From: JAGOEY01 sp017997515
GTDB taxonomy: Bacteria > Pseudomonadota > Gammaproteobacteria > Burkholderiales > Burkholderiaceae_C
Assembly: GCA_026314275.1 (NCBI GenBank)
Contig: CP111109.1
Span: 3,596,001-3,660,000 of the forward strand
Length of the DNA stretch: 64,000 nucleotides
Direction of reading: 5' to 3'
The translations under genes were made by a program, and so were the position numbers. The notes beneath the pieces are model-generated. The model was not told the origin of the DNA and ran no database searches. It saw nothing but the letters and a program-made list of their open reading frames with translations. Below, one piece after another: positions 27,343-34,284 of this stretch; the first letter of the stretch is position 1; the number at the start of each line of letters is the position of its first letter.

Positions 27343-27517
27343 TCATCCTAGCACGCAACATGGTTTCTTGACAGAGTCCATAAAAAAAGATATGAATTTA
27401 GCTTTTTTAGATTTCGTTACTGAGTAACGATAGACTTTGACTATAGAAAAGCTGTTTCACAGAGTTGAGATTGACATGATAATTTAATTTATTATGTTGT
27501 TCTCAAAAGGGTGTGAC

Positions 27518-27808
27518 ATGAAAATTAGAAAAATAAAGATAGAAATTTACCGTAAATTTAAAAAGTTAATATTTTGGAGAAAAATTTTGTTCTATGTCCA
27601 ACGTGTTCGTCTTTCGGCCAAAAAACAAATAATTCCTGTGTCTGATAATGAAATTATTGAACCACCTGATTTGGAAATGTGGGCATTATATAAACAAGGA
27701 TCGGTTCAACCAAAAAGTTTGCATGTGACTCAAAAAGAAGCGACTGCAATGCAAGAGGTTTTAAATAAATTATTGAAACAAGATATCAAAATTAAGGGTC
27801 CGAAGTAA
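27518..27808 (+). CDS. small hypothetical protein of the mobilizable element
   Basis: A 96-residue, very basic protein beginning MKIRKIKIEIYRKFKKLI. The first 40 residues are Lys/Arg/Ile-rich; the rest (PPDLEMWALYKQGSVQPKSL) looks globular. AAGGG lies about 8 nt before the ATG at 27518, so I prefer it to the ATG at 27494. Base composition and codon use are AT-rich like the rest of the element. No family recognised; nucleic acid or membrane contact is possible from the charge. Confidence 0.6.
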   Translation: MKIRKIKIEIYRKFKKLIFWRKILFYVQRVRLSAKKQIIPVSDNEIIEPPDLEMWALYKQGSVQPKSLHVTQKEATAMQEVLNKLLKQDIKIKGPK

Positions 27809-28443
27809 TAATAATTGCGCCGCTCCATTTATTTCGTTTCACTACATTAACATCCGCTACGCATTCTTGCTTCGCATAGTGTCCTACGGAATACTAGCTT
27901 CGCTAATATCTTTACTCCAAACTCATTAAGACAGATCAGAATTCAGTAGCCTTTGGCTCTGAATTCCCTTAAAGCTTTTCCGGTGTTCACCAACTTCGTT
28001 GTTGATCCCCGAAAAAGCTTACCCATTCAAGAACCTTAAAAAATTCTTGTTTAGGAGCTTTTCCGTTGTACTGGTTACTTCGCCGTACACCCCGAGTAGA
28101 GATAGGAAATCACTCTACTTTTTGCAATTCATGGTATTTCCACCACCTGTGCCGCGTTTGCTTTAGCTTACGTAAGATTACGCACAGTGCCCGCTTTAAC
28201 CTTTTCAGCCTGCATTTTTGTTTATTTGTATGCAGCCTTGTGTCTGTAATCTTTTATTCGGAGTGTTGGGCTTGCAGCTCTGTTTTCACAGGTGGGATAA
28301 ATTTGATTTTGCTGACTTTCCACTCTACCAACTATTCCGAAGAACTTACTGAGTAGACAAAAGCCGGGGATCTGCAAGGATCGACGTTCATTGCCTACTG
28401 ACAATATTTATTTAATCTAAATATTTTTAGAAGTCAAGCCATT
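27809..28443. ncRNA. hairpin-rich non-coding tract of the mobilizable element
   Basis: About 630 bp without a credible gene. It is filled with short stem-loops: TAGCTTCGCTA near 27895; GAATTCAG...CTGAATTC at 27939-27966; AAGCTTTTCCGG...CCCGAAAAAGCTT at 27971-28020; CAAGAA...TTCTTG near 28027; AGTAGAG...CTCTACT followed by TTTTT at 28095-28122; CTGCAT...ATGCAG near 28210. Several loops share CTTCG. Two 40-bp units (27972 and 28057) start AGCTTTTCCG and end CCCCGA around different but foldable cores. It could be a structured RNA, an origin, or a recombination region; type is uncertain. Confidence 0.4.
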
Positions 28444-28472
28444 AAAAAAGCCACCTAATTAGGTGGCTTTTT
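28444..28472 (+). terminator. intrinsic terminator
   Basis: AAAAAAGCCACCTAA, TTAGGTGGCTTTTT: a perfect stem with A run and T run, so it can act in both directions. It would end transcripts from the hairpin tract and from the minus-strand gene at 28596. Confidence 0.88.
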
Positions 28473-28595
28473 CTTTGTCGTCATCTTTACAATGTACGTC
28501 AATCCTTGCATTCATATAATTGCTCGAAAAATAGGTTATGTCAAGCTCATTTCCATCTTTTTTTTGTTACCTAGTAACAGTAACGCAATTATTTA

Positions 28596-28838
28596 TCACG
28601 TAGGTTCGTTTTTCCAATGCTCTACCAAGGCAGATTCAATATTTTTCAGGCGCGCCTCAAATTCAAATGAAAAAGCTGTTTGCACTGGATAGAAATTTTT
28701 CAAAATATGCTGCCAGATACCAAGCTCGCAAACCAAATCAATTTGCTTTGATTTCCATTTTTTTCTAATATCTTCGGCTATTTCGGCTTCTGTTTTCTCT
28801 GGGGACTCTCCCCACTCATATTCGTTTTGTTGTTCCAT
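28596..28838 (-). CDS. small hypothetical protein downstream of the relaxase
   Basis: An 80-residue protein starting MEQQNEYEWGESPEKTEAEI, acidic at first and then Lys/Trp-rich (IRKKWKSKQIDLV; LVEHWKNEPT). It overlaps the relaxase 3' end by 61 bp in another frame, a compact arrangement typical of mobilization modules. AT-rich codon use. No family recognised; an accessory role in mobilization is only a guess from position. Confidence 0.5.
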   Translation of the reverse strand: MEQQNEYEWGESPEKTEAEIAEDIRKKWKSKQIDLVCELGIWQHILKNFYPVQTAFSFEFEARLKNIESALVEHWKNEPT

Positions 28839-29824
28839 TTTTTTGATTCCTCCCTTATTTTTTCTATATTAAATTTTGCGACAATATCTTTGTAATTTTC
28901 ACGAACAAATTTTGCAAGCTCAAGGTCTTTCAAGCCATCTTCGATTTGCTTGTGCTCATTTTGCAACTTGACTTCATAATTCATTACTTCGCTAATTTGT
29001 TGCTCCAACTCAAGCATTGACTGAGCCAAGGCAGTCGATTTACTATTCAAATCGAACGCCTCTCCCTTCACTTTTTTAAATGCTTTTGCCAATAATTTTG
29101 TAGCCTTCTTTCTTGCCCTCCATTCATTTCGATTCATTCTTTGGGCTTTGGGACCCAACCTATCAAAGCCACAGTGCACGCCTACTTTTTCATAATATGA
29201 GTCTTGAAATTTTCGCATAGCATCTTTATAAGCATTCACCTGCTCTTTTTTATTAACAGGTTTGCCCTCTACTTTCGCCATATTTTCCAATCGAATATTT
29301 TCAGCATGCCCCGGATGAAGTTCAGGAGTTGAGGCAATTCGATTTTTATTTGCGATATAAAAATGCAAATGCAAATACTGCTCATCAGTATGCTCAAGCA
29401 CACAAAGCAAATTATTCCCCCATTGCTCTTTCATAAAATCAACTGACTGTTCTTTGAAAAGTTCGTAATTTTGCCTATCGTCATCAGTCCAATTATCTGC
29501 AAGTCTTGGCTTGGGATAAGAAACAACACCAGTCAACAAAATATTTTTATCGCTCTTGATTTTTCTACCCAGTGAATCTTTTTCAGCGGCGACCTGATTC
29601 AAAATATCATCATAATGCTGATCCAATTTTTTTCCATCAACACTGTATAAATAGGTTGGCGGCTCTGGCTCGTATCCATCTGCGATGATGTGATCTGTGA
29701 AACCCGGCACTCTCACAGCTTCATTTACTACACCGCCAGTACTTGTTTTGCCTGCACTTGAATTTCCTTGTCTTGAATACAATTCAAGGTGCATAAATTG
29801 GCTTTTCTCTTTTTGTGCTCTCAT
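28778..29824 (-). CDS. MobV/Pre-type relaxase
   Basis: A 348-residue protein. The key block is LEHTDEQYLHLHFYIA at residues 143-158: H145, D147-E148 and H152/H154 fit the HxDExxPHxH metal motif of MobV relaxases, with Leu in place of Pro. The following part (ELHPGHAENIRLENMAKVEG; FQDSYYEKVGVHCGFDR) also fits the MobV/Pre layout, and the last 120 residues are charged and coiled-coil-like. It would nick an origin of transfer, probably in the repeat-rich region just upstream. The ATG at 29824 is used; MHLELYSRQ at 29794 is an alternative start. Confidence 0.72.
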   Translation of the reverse strand: MRAQKEKSQFMHLELYSRQGNSSAGKTSTGGVVNEAVRVPGFTDHIIADGYEPEPPTYLYSVDGKKLDQHYDDILNQVAAEKDSLGRKIKSDKNILLTGVVSYPKPRLADNWTDDDRQNYELFKEQSVDFMKEQWGNNLLCVLEHTDEQYLHLHFYIANKNRIASTPELHPGHAENIRLENMAKVEGKPVNKKEQVNAYKDAMRKFQDSYYEKVGVHCGFDRLGPKAQRMNRNEWRARKKATKLLAKAFKKVKGEAFDLNSKSTALAQSMLELEQQISEVMNYEVKLQNEHKQIEDGLKDLELAKFVRENYKDIVAKFNIEKIREESKKWNNKTNMSGESPQRKQKPK

Positions 29825-29864
29825 TTAAACGCCCACCCTCTACTAATAAATTAGCAGTGCTTTT

Positions 29865-29990
29865 TCGTTTGTCAAAGATACCCCTAATTTTTTGAATCTA
29901 TCACATAGATTTTTTTCTGTTTTTTGGGGGGTATGTAGCTTTTAGTTAGTGCTAGGTACAGACTAGGGGTATCTACGATACCCACGCCAA
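29865..29990. other. candidate origin of transfer upstream of the relaxase
   Basis: The 317 bp between the relaxase start and the integrase end hold a perfect dyad GGGTATC-TAC-GATACCC (29967-29983) and an inverted pair GATACCCCT (29877-29885) / AGGGGTATC (29965-29973). MobV elements usually keep oriT directly upstream of the relaxase gene, so this is the best candidate. No experimental motif match is claimed. Confidence 0.4.
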
Positions 29991-30006
29991 AAACCTTCGG
30001 TTTTTA
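29988..30006. terminator. possible hairpin terminator
   Basis: CAAAAACC, TTC, GGTTTTTAG: a short stem with A and T runs. A second hairpin (AAGAGAGT-TTC-ACTCTCTT) follows near 30018. Both lie between the integrase and relaxase genes. Confidence 0.4.
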
Positions 30007-30079
30007 GCTCAGTCTGCCAAAGAGAGTTTCACTCTCTTATGGAATCTCTCAATAACAAAATCCAAAAACCTTCCGGCAT

Positions 30080-30110
30080 AAAAAAAGCCGCCTAATGGCG
30101 ACTTTATTTT
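30080..30110 (-). terminator. intrinsic terminator of the integrase gene
   Basis: Read on the minus strand: AAAGTCGCC, ATTA, GGCGGCTTT and more T. One mismatch in the stem. It lies about 30 bp after the integrase stop at 30142. Confidence 0.7.
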
Positions 30111-30900
30111 ATTGCTCGGCCTTTTTTAAAAGACCTATTTTTCACCTACGGTGCACTAGCTCCGCAGGTGTTACTTTTACTCGCCAGCCAGTTAAATTCA
30201 AAATTTCACCTTGCACTTTTGAAAAAATATTTGCCAAATCTTCGATCTCAAATTCATTAGAGTAGACCGCAACATTCACATTATCCAACTCATGCCCAAT
30301 CATTTGGCACCTAGGTTCAATTGGAATTTTTCCTTGTTTCATGCTGTAGTTATTGAAAAATTTTCTCAAAGAATGGAAAACAAGTTTCCTTTCTGTCATT
30401 CCAATTTTATCTAAATGCCTTGCAAATTTTTGACCAACGGCATTTCCTGAACCTTTTCCTAGCCTGAACTGGTACTTAAAAATTTGCTGTTTTTCGGATT
30501 TATATTTTGCAAACTCAAGAATTTCTTCAAAAAAATCTTTAGGCAATGGTACTTTTCGAATGCCTGCCGTAGTTTTTGAGTCCAGAATATTAATGTGTGG
30601 AACTGGATTTTGTTTCAATTGGCTCTTTAAAATTCCTGTAACTTCGGAAATTCTGCAACCTGAGACCAAGCAAATCAAACACACATAGTAATAATCTGGG
30701 TCTTTTTTCTTCCATGCCTGAAGGGTAGGGAGGTCAAAAAGTTTTTGAATTTCTTCAATTTCAAAGATGGCATAGCCAGTTTTTGCCTTCTGTTGCTTGG
30801 TCATCAGTTTACGGCCTGCCGCTGGATTTTCTTTAAAATAATATCCTTGTTTGATGGCGAAGTTAAAAACGCTGGTTAATGCAGCCATTTTTCCATCAAT

Positions 30901-30906
30901 AGTACG
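30901..30906. repeat. target-site duplication of the IS481 element, left
   Basis: AGTACG, identical to 31984-31989 on the other side of the element. Confidence 0.9.
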
Positions 30907-31983
30907 TGTCGCATCCCGGACGATTGTATAGACTCCAAGCGCTACCCCCTGTTCATGGCCCGCGATGTAATGCGCGTGCTGATTGAGCAACTTCAAGCCG
31001 AAGGAGCTACACCGTCATGATGATCGCCCTGCACAAGAGAGCCCGAACGACCCCTGCCATCCGCGCCGAGATTGCCGCCAGCACTGAGAGCGCCAAAGCC
31101 TTGGCCTGCCGCTTTGGCGTAAGCGAAGCCACCATCTACAAATGGAAGTCACGCCAATCGGTGCAGGATCGCTCGCACACCGCACACCGTCTGCAAACCA
31201 CACTGACTTCTGCACAAGAAACCATCGTGGTACATCTGCGACGCACCCTGTTACTGCCACTGGATGACTTGCTGGCCGTGACCCGTGAGTTCCTTTGCCC
31301 CGATGTCTCTCGCTCAGGGCTGGACCGGTGTTTGCGCAGGCATGGTGTGGGCAACCTCCATGCCCTCAAGCCTGCAACACCCCAGGAGCCTCACAAGGCC
31401 TTCAAGAGCTATGAGCCGGGCTACTTGCACATGGATGTCAAATACCTGCCCCAGATGCAGGATGAGACCAAGCGGCGCTACCTGTTCGTGGCCATTGACC
31501 GGGCCACGCGCTGGGTGTTTGTGGCGATCAAGAAGGACAAGACAGCTGCCAGTGCGGGCAGTTTCTTGAAAGCGTTGCACAAGGCGTGCCCGCTCAAGAT
31601 CGTCAAGTTATTGACGGACAACGGCAAGGAGTTCACAGACCGGCTGTTTGCCAGCCGTGAGCGTGCACCCAGTGGCAATCACGAGTTTGACCAGCTGTGC
31701 CAGGAGTTGGGCATTGAGCACCGCCTGACCAGACCGAGAACGCCCAAGACCAACGGCATGGTTGAGCGCTTCAATGGCCGAATCAGCGATGTGCTAAAGA
31801 CCAACCGCTTCAATAGTGCACTGGATCTGGAGGAGACCTTGCTGCGCTATGTGGCGCTGTACAACCACCAGTTACCCCAGTCGGCTTTGCAAAGCAAAAC
31901 CCCAATGCAGGCTATGAAGGGCTGGTACGATTCTCAGCCAAGCCTGTTTCATAAGCGTCCTTATGATCGTCCGGGATGCGACA
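30907..31983 (+). mobile_element. IS481 family insertion sequence
   Basis: A 1077-bp element with perfect 18-bp inverted ends: TGTCGCATCCCGGACGAT at 30907-30924 and its complement at 31966-31983. It is flanked by the 6-bp duplication AGTACG. GC-rich composition contrasts with the host integrase gene, so it arrived from a GC-rich genome, perhaps this chromosome. One transposase gene. Confidence 0.93.
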
Positions 31984-32039
31984 AGTACGGATGTTGTTGT
32001 ACCGGGTCAGGTCTTCCTGATAACGGGTTACATCACTGA
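31017..32039 (+). CDS. IS481 family transposase reading out of its element
   Basis: A DDE transposase. The N-terminal helix-turn-helix is near residues 30-50 (ALACRFGVSEATIYKWKSR) and the rve domain holds the catalytic residues in HMDVKYLP (D), LLTDNGKEF (D) and KTNGMVERFNGRI (E). The inverted repeat ends at 31983 inside codon GCGACA, and no stop occurs before it, so the last 18 codons and the stop (32039) come from the integrase target. In such elements the stop is usually supplied near the end; the extra tail here may or may not matter for activity. Confidence 0.9.
   Translation: MMIALHKRARTTPAIRAEIAASTESAKALACRFGVSEATIYKWKSRQSVQDRSHTAHRLQTTLTSAQETIVVHLRRTLLLPLDDLLAVTREFLCPDVSRSGLDRCLRRHGVGNLHALKPATPQEPHKAFKSYEPGYLHMDVKYLPQMQDETKRRYLFVAIDRATRWVFVAIKKDKTAASAGSFLKALHKACPLKIVKLLTDNGKEFTDRLFASRERAPSGNHEFDQLCQELGIEHRLTRPRTPKTNGMVERFNGRISDVLKTNRFNSALDLEETLLRYVALYNHQLPQSALQSKTPMQAMKGWYDSQPSLFHKRPYDRPGCDKYGCCCTGSGLPDNGLHH
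31984..31989. repeat. target-site duplication of the IS481 element, right
   Basis: AGTACG, identical to 30901-30906. Confidence 0.9.
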
Positions 32040-32169
32040 TATTCACATCTTCAATCAATGGGTTGTTGATGAAGCCTGCAAACTCATTGACTGTTTTTTT
32101 ATAGCTTAAAACTGTGCCTGGTTTCAATTGGGTTTTAAGCCTAAAAAACTTCTCTACCACATCTGGCAT

Positions 32170-32221
32170 GCGTAGCCCACTCCTCCCCTTAGAAGGGCTC
32201 CCCGGGGGCTGGGGGCGGTAG
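32170..32221. repeat. GC-rich palindromic insertion in the integrase gene
   Basis: About 52 bp of almost pure GC (blocks CTCCCCTTAGAAGGG and CTCCCCGGGGGCTGGGGG) inside an AT-rich coding sequence. It breaks the integrase frame. It resembles the palindromic repeats at 590 and 42110, so a short host repeat appears to have moved into the element. Confidence 0.6.
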
Positions 32222-32484
32222 GATTGAGCTTGCCTATGGTCTCCAAGGCATCAAGCATTCTTGTGTGATCCTCGGCGCCTTCGGACTTGAAGACACCACG
32301 GCCTAGATCAATTTCATATTTTTTGAGTGTCATGGGTACAAGTGCTGCCAAAAGTTGACCTGCCAAGATCATGGCAGTTTTTTTGTCACTTGTACCAAGG
32401 GAGCGTTTCACCTGCCTACCGTACACACGAGTGTGCAGGTAGTAGGTGGAACCCCTTAAATAGACCGGCAAATTCAGCATTTCT

Positions 32485-32503
32485 GTTACCAGATTTGCTA
32501 CCA
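32485..32503. promoter_or_regulatory. candidate integrase arm-binding site, right end
   Basis: GTTACCAGATTTGCTACCA, the counterpart of 27324-27342 (16/19 identical, same orientation). It lies directly upstream of the integrase start, where binding could also control its expression. Confidence 0.45.
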
Positions 32504-32555
32504 GTCTCGAGATCATCTTTGCAAAAAGTCCTTGAAAATCAACGACTTAGCAATT

Positions 32556-32573
32556 GTGGCGGAACAGGCGGGA
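32556..32573. repeat. right attachment site (attR)
   Basis: GTGGCGGAACAGGCGGGA: the last 17 bases of the tRNA-Ser gene (with CCA) plus one base, identical to 27229-27246. The tRNA remains complete on this side. Confidence 0.88.
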
Positions 32574-32647
32574 TTCGAACCCGCGGAGGGCTATTAACCC
32601 TCACACGCTTTCCAGGCGTGCGACTTAAACCACTCATCCACCGTTCC
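32557..32647 (-). tRNA. tRNA-Ser (anticodon GGA)
   Basis: A 91-nt gene including encoded CCA. The acceptor stem GGAACGG pairs with CTGTTCC (one G-T pair). The anticodon stem-loop is CACGC-CTGGAAA-GCGTG with anticodon GGA (bases complementary to 32611-32613). The long variable arm GAGGG-TTAATAG-CCCTC is typical of serine tRNAs, and the T arm is GCGGG-TTCGAAT-CCCGC. It reads UCC and UCU codons. It is the integration site of the element to its left. Confidence 0.95.
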
Positions 32648-32722
32648 TGAGCCCGCTATTGTAGCAGTGCAAAAGGCCACTTTCGGGGCGATGGAGCAGC
32701 GCTCTGCAGAAACTTGAGCGGT

Positions 32723-33655
32723 TTAACGTCCCACAACCGGTGGCTGAACTGCCTGCACCATCTTCATGGCCGAGCCGATCAGGGCGGAAACTTCGCTCAT
32801 GTTGCTGGGCACGATCAAGGTGGTGGTGGCGTCGGCCGCTACTTTGCCGTAAGCCTCAACCGCTTTTTCTGCCACCTTCAGCTGCACCGCCTGTTCGCCC
32901 CCCGGCTGGCGGATGGCTGCTGCAACACGCTCGATGGCCAGTGCCGTGGCTTCGGCCACGGCGGTGATGGATGCGGCTTCGCCCTGGGCTTCGTTGATGG
33001 CGGCCTGTTTTTCGCCTTCGGAACGGGCAATAAATGCCTCGCGCTCACCGGTGGCGATGTTGATCTGTTCCTGGCGGCGGCCTTCGGACGCGGCAATCAA
33101 GGCGCGCTTTTCGCGTTCGGCCGTGATCTGTGCCTGCATGGCGTGCAGGATTTCCTTCGGTGGGGTCAGGTCCTTGATTTCATAACGCAGCACCTTCACG
33201 CCCCAGTTCAGCGCGGCTTGGTCGATGGCGGCCACAATCTGGGCGTTGATGATGTCGCGCTCTTCAAAGGTTTTGTCCAGCTCGAGCTTGCCGATCACGC
33301 TGCGCAGGGATGTTTGCGCCAACTGGGTCACGGCAACGATGTAGTTGGACGAGCCGTAGCTCGCGCGCATGGGGTCGGTCACCTGGAAGTACAGGATGCC
33401 GTCCACCTGCAGTTGGGTGTTGTCGCGGGTAATACAGACTTGGCTGGGCACGTCCAGCGGGATTTCTTTCAGGCTGTGTTTGTAGGCCACGCTGTCAACA
33501 AACGGGATCAGAAAGTTCAGCCCCGGCGTAAGGGTGGCGTGGTACTTGCCCAGGCGTTCCACCACCCAGGCGTGTTGCTGCGGGACGACCTTGATCGATT
33601 GCGCCATGAAGATGACGGCAATCACGAGGATGACGAGTGCGATGCTGAGTTCCAA
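32723..33655 (-). CDS. qmcA: SPFH/stomatin-like membrane protease-associated protein (QmcA type)
   Basis: A 310-residue protein with an N-terminal membrane segment (ALVILVIAVIFMAQSI) and a band-7 domain: VVPQQHAWVVERLGKYH, ITRDNTQLQVDGILYFQV, LDKTFEERDIINAQIV. A long Ala/Glu-rich helix follows (residues 190-260). Such proteins form large ring-shaped oligomers in the membrane and work with NfeD proteins, whose gene is just upstream. QmcA in E. coli interacts with FtsH. Length and start agree with the family. Confidence 0.9.
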   Translation of the reverse strand: MELSIALVILVIAVIFMAQSIKVVPQQHAWVVERLGKYHATLTPGLNFLIPFVDSVAYKHSLKEIPLDVPSQVCITRDNTQLQVDGILYFQVTDPMRASYGSSNYIVAVTQLAQTSLRSVIGKLELDKTFEERDIINAQIVAAIDQAALNWGVKVLRYEIKDLTPPKEILHAMQAQITAEREKRALIAASEGRRQEQINIATGEREAFIARSEGEKQAAINEAQGEAASITAVAEATALAIERVAAAIRQPGGEQAVQLKVAEKAVEAYGKVAADATTTLIVPSNMSEVSALIGSAMKMVQAVQPPVVGR

Positions 33656-33713
33656 TGCGTTGTCTCCAGTTCAACTAATTACAAATGAAAGGGCCGGGTG
33701 ATGAGTCCCGCGG

Positions 33714-34148
33714 CTAGATCCTGTCTACCAGCAGGCGACTGCCAATCACCTCTGCCACGCGGTGAGGGCCTGCGCAGGGGTGTTCGCCCGGGCGATGAAT
33801 CACCGTCCAGTTGGCTCCCCGGTAAAAGGTGTTGGCTGTGCCGTCAGTGTTCCATGCGTCTATCTGCACGGTTTCGCCAATGTCCATGTGGACGTCGCGG
33901 TTGGCGGCGGCGGGCAGGTCGGCCGGGCGGCCACGGCGGGCCAGGTACCAGGCCACCACGGCACCACCGCCCACCACGGCGGCGGCCAGGATTTGCAGCA
34001 CAAAGCTGCCGCCCAACTGGGCTGTGACTGCGCCCGCTGCCAGTGCGGCGGCCAGCATCAAAAAATGGAAGGTGCCGGTGAGCAACTGGACGATGACCGC
34101 CGCGCCTGCCAGTCCCCACCACAAGCTTGCCTGTGACATATAGGCCAT
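33714..34148 (-). CDS. NfeD-like membrane protein
   Basis: A 144-residue protein with two or three membrane segments in the first 75 residues (LWWGLAGAAVIVQLLTGTF; FVLQILAAAVVGGGAVVAWY) and a C-terminal OB-fold part (MDIGETVQIDAWNTDG; YRGANWTVIHR; HRVAEVIGSRLLVDRI). This is the short NfeD class paired with SPFH proteins. AGGAGG lies 6-7 nt before the ATG at 34148, which settles the start. It leads the NfeD-QmcA operon. Confidence 0.88.
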   Translation of the reverse strand: MAYMSQASLWWGLAGAAVIVQLLTGTFHFLMLAAALAAGAVTAQLGGSFVLQILAAAVVGGGAVVAWYLARRGRPADLPAAANRDVHMDIGETVQIDAWNTDGTANTFYRGANWTVIHRPGEHPCAGPHRVAEVIGSRLLVDRI

Positions 34149-34284
34149 ATCGCCTCCTGATGTGTTTCTTGCACCACATTCTGGGTCAAAAAAGGCAGCA
34201 GACGCGGTGTGTTCATCTTTATTCCTTACACTTCGCGCCTGTTTTGATTTTTGCCCGGTGGACCCCGCCGGCACGGAGAGCCGC

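Larger units (their letters stand above)
30142..32480 (-). pseudogene. tyrosine integrase, interrupted by IS481, a small insertion and a frameshift
   Basis: The gene reads right to left. N-terminal part 32480 to about 32222 (MLNLPVYLRGSTYYLHTRVY; DUF6538-like start). A GC-rich 52-bp insert at 32170-32221 shifts the frame. The core-binding part (MPDVVEKFFRLKTQLKPGTV) continues to 31984, where the IS481 element sits. The catalytic part resumes at 30906 and ends at 30142 with RISEVTGIL, HSLRKFFNNY and IGHELDNVNVAVYS, the Arg, HxxR and His of tyrosine recombinases with a final Tyr. Removing the element and one 6-bp repeat joins RYNNIRT to IDGKMAALTSVF in frame. The enzyme recombined at the tRNA-Ser end. 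Confidence 0.85.
27229..32573. mobile_element. integrative mobilizable element in tRNA-Ser(GGA)
   Basis: A 5.3-kb AT-rich segment bounded by the 18-bp repeats at 27229 and 32556, in a GC-rich chromosome. Contents: a small gene (27518), a hairpin-rich non-coding tract (27809-28470), a small gene (28596) and a MobV-like relaxase (28778) on the minus strand, and a tyrosine integrase gene next to the tRNA end, now broken by an IS481 element, a small GC-rich insertion and a frameshift. There is no replication gene, no conjugation apparatus and no recognisable cargo. I infer an element that once moved with help from a conjugative plasmid and is now stuck unless an integrase is supplied. Confidence 0.82.

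Noticed and set aside
28066..28356. A 96-codon frame in the hairpin-rich tract
   Set aside because: It runs through several strong stem-loops and a terminator-like hairpin, has odd Cys/Phe/Leu composition and no ribosome-binding site.
34162..34284. Upstream extension of the decarboxylase frame
   Set aside because: It overlaps the promoter region shared with nfeD and has no match to the family; the normal start is at 34285.
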